DNA of 6,078 nt from PVC group bacterium (GTDB taxonomy: Bacteria; Verrucomicrobiota; Kiritimatiellia; SS1-B-03-39; UBA6053), in contig PXAS01000453.1 in the NCBI GenBank assembly GCA_003565815.1, positions 1-6,078 of the forward strand. Reading direction: 5' to 3'. The translations under genes were made by a program, and so were the position numbers. Below are positions 4,904 to 6,078 of this stretch, in pieces; positions within the stretch are counted from its first letter, which is position 1; each line of letters starts with the position of its first letter. The notes below the pieces were generated by a model, which was not told the origin of the DNA, searched no databases, and saw only the letters and a program-made list of their open reading frames with translations.

Positions 4904-5506
4904 ATGAGTTATCGTGGACCGAAAGCAAAAAAATCACGCCGGCTGGGTGTCGCCATTACCCCCAAGTCGCAAAGATATTTGGAAACCCGCCCGCAACCGC
5001 CCGGACAACACGGACGCGGTCGCCGTCCTTCCAAACTGTCCGACTATGGTCGTCAGTTGATGGAAAAACAACGCATTCGTTTTCAGTACAACATGAGCGA
5101 AAAACAACTGCGTTTGGCTTATGAAAAAGCCGCCCGCAGTCAGGACCCGACCCCGGAAGTGCTCATTCAGTTGCTCGAATCCCGTTTGGATACGGTGGTG
5201 TTGCGGGCCGGATTTGCCCGGTCCATTTTCGCGGCCCGCCAATACGTGAACCACGGCCATTTCCTCGTGAATGGCAAAAAAGTGGACATCCCCAGCTACC
5301 ACGTCAAAGTGGGGGACGTGATCACCACCCGCGAAAAAAGCAAAAATCTGGATTGCTTCAAGAGCGCCCTCGCCGTTTCCACCAAGACCCCTTATGTGGC
5401 CGTGGACGAAGCGGAAATGAGCGCCCGCCTGACCTATGTGCCCGGTCGCGAAGAAATTCCCGTGATTGGCGACGTTGCCACCGTGGTGGAATTCTACTCC
5501 CGCTAA
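4904..5506 (+). CDS. rpsD: 30S ribosomal protein S4
   Basis: The 200-aa protein matches bacterial S4 in length and order. It has a basic N-terminus (MSYRGPKAKKSRRLG), the PPGQHGRGRRPSKLSDYGRQ block (32-51), EKQRIRFQYNMSEKQLR (54-70), then the S4 RNA-binding domain (about 93-155) with ESRLDTVVLRAGFARSIFAA, ARQYVNHGHFLVNGKKV and the following VGDVI. S4 binds 16S rRNA early in 30S assembly and in many bacteria represses its own operon. ATG 4904 is preferred over an in-frame TTG at 4880 because AGGAG (4894-4898) is correctly spaced and S4 proteins begin just before this RG motif. The N-terminus lacks the zinc-binding cysteines some S4 proteins carry. It stands alone rather than in the rpsM-rpsK-rpsD-rpoA cluster, and ends at a strong terminator. 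Confidence 0.97.
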   Translation: MSYRGPKAKKSRRLGVAITPKSQRYLETRPQPPGQHGRGRRPSKLSDYGRQLMEKQRIRFQYNMSEKQLRLAYEKAARSQDPTPEVLIQLLESRLDTVVLRAGFARSIFAARQYVNHGHFLVNGKKVDIPSYHVKVGDVITTREKSKNLDCFKSALAVSTKTPYVAVDEAEMSARLTYVPGREEIPVIGDVATVVEFYSR

Positions 5507-5529
5507 TCCGATCCAACATCGGCTTGAAC

Positions 5530-5558
5530 ACACCCCGTTTTCACGGGGTGTTTTTTTT
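5530..5558 (+). terminator. Intrinsic terminator of rpsD
   Basis: ACACCCCG (5530-5537) pairs perfectly with CGGGGTGT (5544-5551) around a six-base loop, and a run of eight T overlaps and follows the stem (5551-5558). It starts 24 bases after the rpsD stop and is a textbook rho-independent terminator. It is the only strong one in the window. Confidence 0.95.
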
Positions 5559-5773
5559 GCCGCGAAATCAAACCAAATCGCGCATTGGTGCTGGCGAAAG
5601 CCTGTTCGAAAAGCCTTTTGTGGCGAACCGGGATGGTTGATCGGTTTTGAGAGGGGGCGAAGGGGGACAGGAGCGCCGATCGCCGCATCGGCTGGGGCGA
5701 AGGGGGGCGTGCGAAAGTGTGTTGGGAAAGTCTGAACATGGGAAAAAGCCTTCGGGGGAGACCGAACGCTTGA
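5559..5773. other. Non-coding stretch with short G-rich repeats
   Basis: I see no supported gene here. It contains two direct copies of GGGGCGAAGGGGG (5654-5666 and 5694-5706), with a small GCCGAT/ATCGGC hairpin (5675-5680 with 5687-5692) between them. No tRNA, terminator or clear promoter is visible. ATG 5738 opens a frame that stops at 5771-5773, directly in line with the GH28-like fragment that follows. Confidence 0.45.
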
Positions 5774-6078
5774 TCTCACGCCGCCTTCCGCGCTTTCTGC
5801 AACGTCAGTACGCCGTCTGAATTCACCCGGCACGTCCAAACCCGAATCGATCAATTGTCGCAATCCGGCGGTGGACGCTTGGAAATTTCTCCGGGCGCCT
5901 GGATCTGCGGCGCCCTGCAACTGAAATCCAGCGTGGAGCTGTATCTGGCACAAGGCGCCCGTCTGTGCGCCTCCGATGATTCCGAGTTATACCGTTCGGA
6001 GGGCGGCAATGACCGGCGGTGACCGCCAACAAGCGCTTGAGCGCCATGCTCTGGGCCCGTGAGGCGGAAAACATCGCC
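5774..6078 (+). pseudogene. Damaged GH28-like (polygalacturonase-type) gene, 5' part
   Basis: Frame 2 from 5774 encodes QTRIDQLSQSGGGRLEISPG, then AWICGALQLKSSVELYLAQG and ARLCASDDSELY. This matches the N-terminal pattern of GH28 right-handed beta-helix enzymes (IxxAxxxGGGxVxxPxGxWxxGxxxLKSxVxLxLxxGAxLxxSxDxxxY). These cut polygalacturonan-type plant or algal sugars. The frame stops at TGA 6020-6022. The expected next block, LWAREAENIA, reappears in frame 1 up to the window edge, so a frame change lies near 6010-6022. No start codon opens frame 2 after the stop at 5771; an ATG at 5738 in the same frame is cut off by that stop. Two lesions suggest a pseudogene, though sequencing error is possible. 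The catalytic aspartates would lie beyond the window. Confidence 0.6.

Noticed and set aside
4934..5953. 339-codon minus-strand open frame over rpsD
   Set aside because: It covers the unmistakable S4 gene, its terminator and the GH28-like fragment on the opposite strand, and its His/Phe/Gly-rich product has no domain.
1..6078. CRISPR array, tRNA, rRNA or insertion sequence
   Set aside because: No regularly spaced repeats, no cloverleaf sequence, no rRNA signature and no transposase-like frame were found on either strand.

Overview
The window reads as bacterial chromosome with moderately high GC, most likely from the Verrucomicrobiota or a close PVC relative. This is inferred from four markers: a PEP-CTERM surface protein, a pseudopilin with an H-x9-DG motif, a 'VLEWSP...FFRARR' tail on a secreted protein, and a stand-alone rpsD. 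No species can be named from the sequence alone.

Layout. Bases 1-120 are the 3' end of an unrecognised plus-strand gene. A minus-strand operon follows (1927 down to 259): lemA, a FeoA-like small protein and a DUF1275/YoaK membrane protein. Their junctions overlap (TGATG, then ATGA), so translation is probably coupled. The 396-base divergent gap (1928-2323) holds a dyad just upstream of lemA and, on the plus strand, a cobalamin (B12) riboswitch at about 2085-2275.

The riboswitch heads a compact plus-strand operon: a 199-aa PEP-CTERM protein (2324-2923), a 377-aa secreted protein (2902-4035) and a 247-aa type II/IV pseudopilin-like protein (4032-4775). All junctions overlap. A 29-codon ORF (4794-4883) follows, with a strong Shine-Dalgarno buried in a perfect hairpin that spans the pseudopilin stop codon. 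No terminator is visible before rpsD (ribosomal protein S4, 4904-5506), which ends in a textbook intrinsic terminator. The last 300 bases hold a damaged GH28-like (polygalacturonase-type) reading frame that runs off the edge.

The most interesting part is the B12-riboswitch cassette. It has no recognisable B12 synthesis enzyme, TonB receptor or ABC transporter. It encodes three exported, surface-directed proteins and perhaps a micropeptide. My working hypothesis is an extracellular corrinoid capture or handling system made under B12 limitation. The riboswitch and gene architecture are seen in the sequence; the function is inferred.
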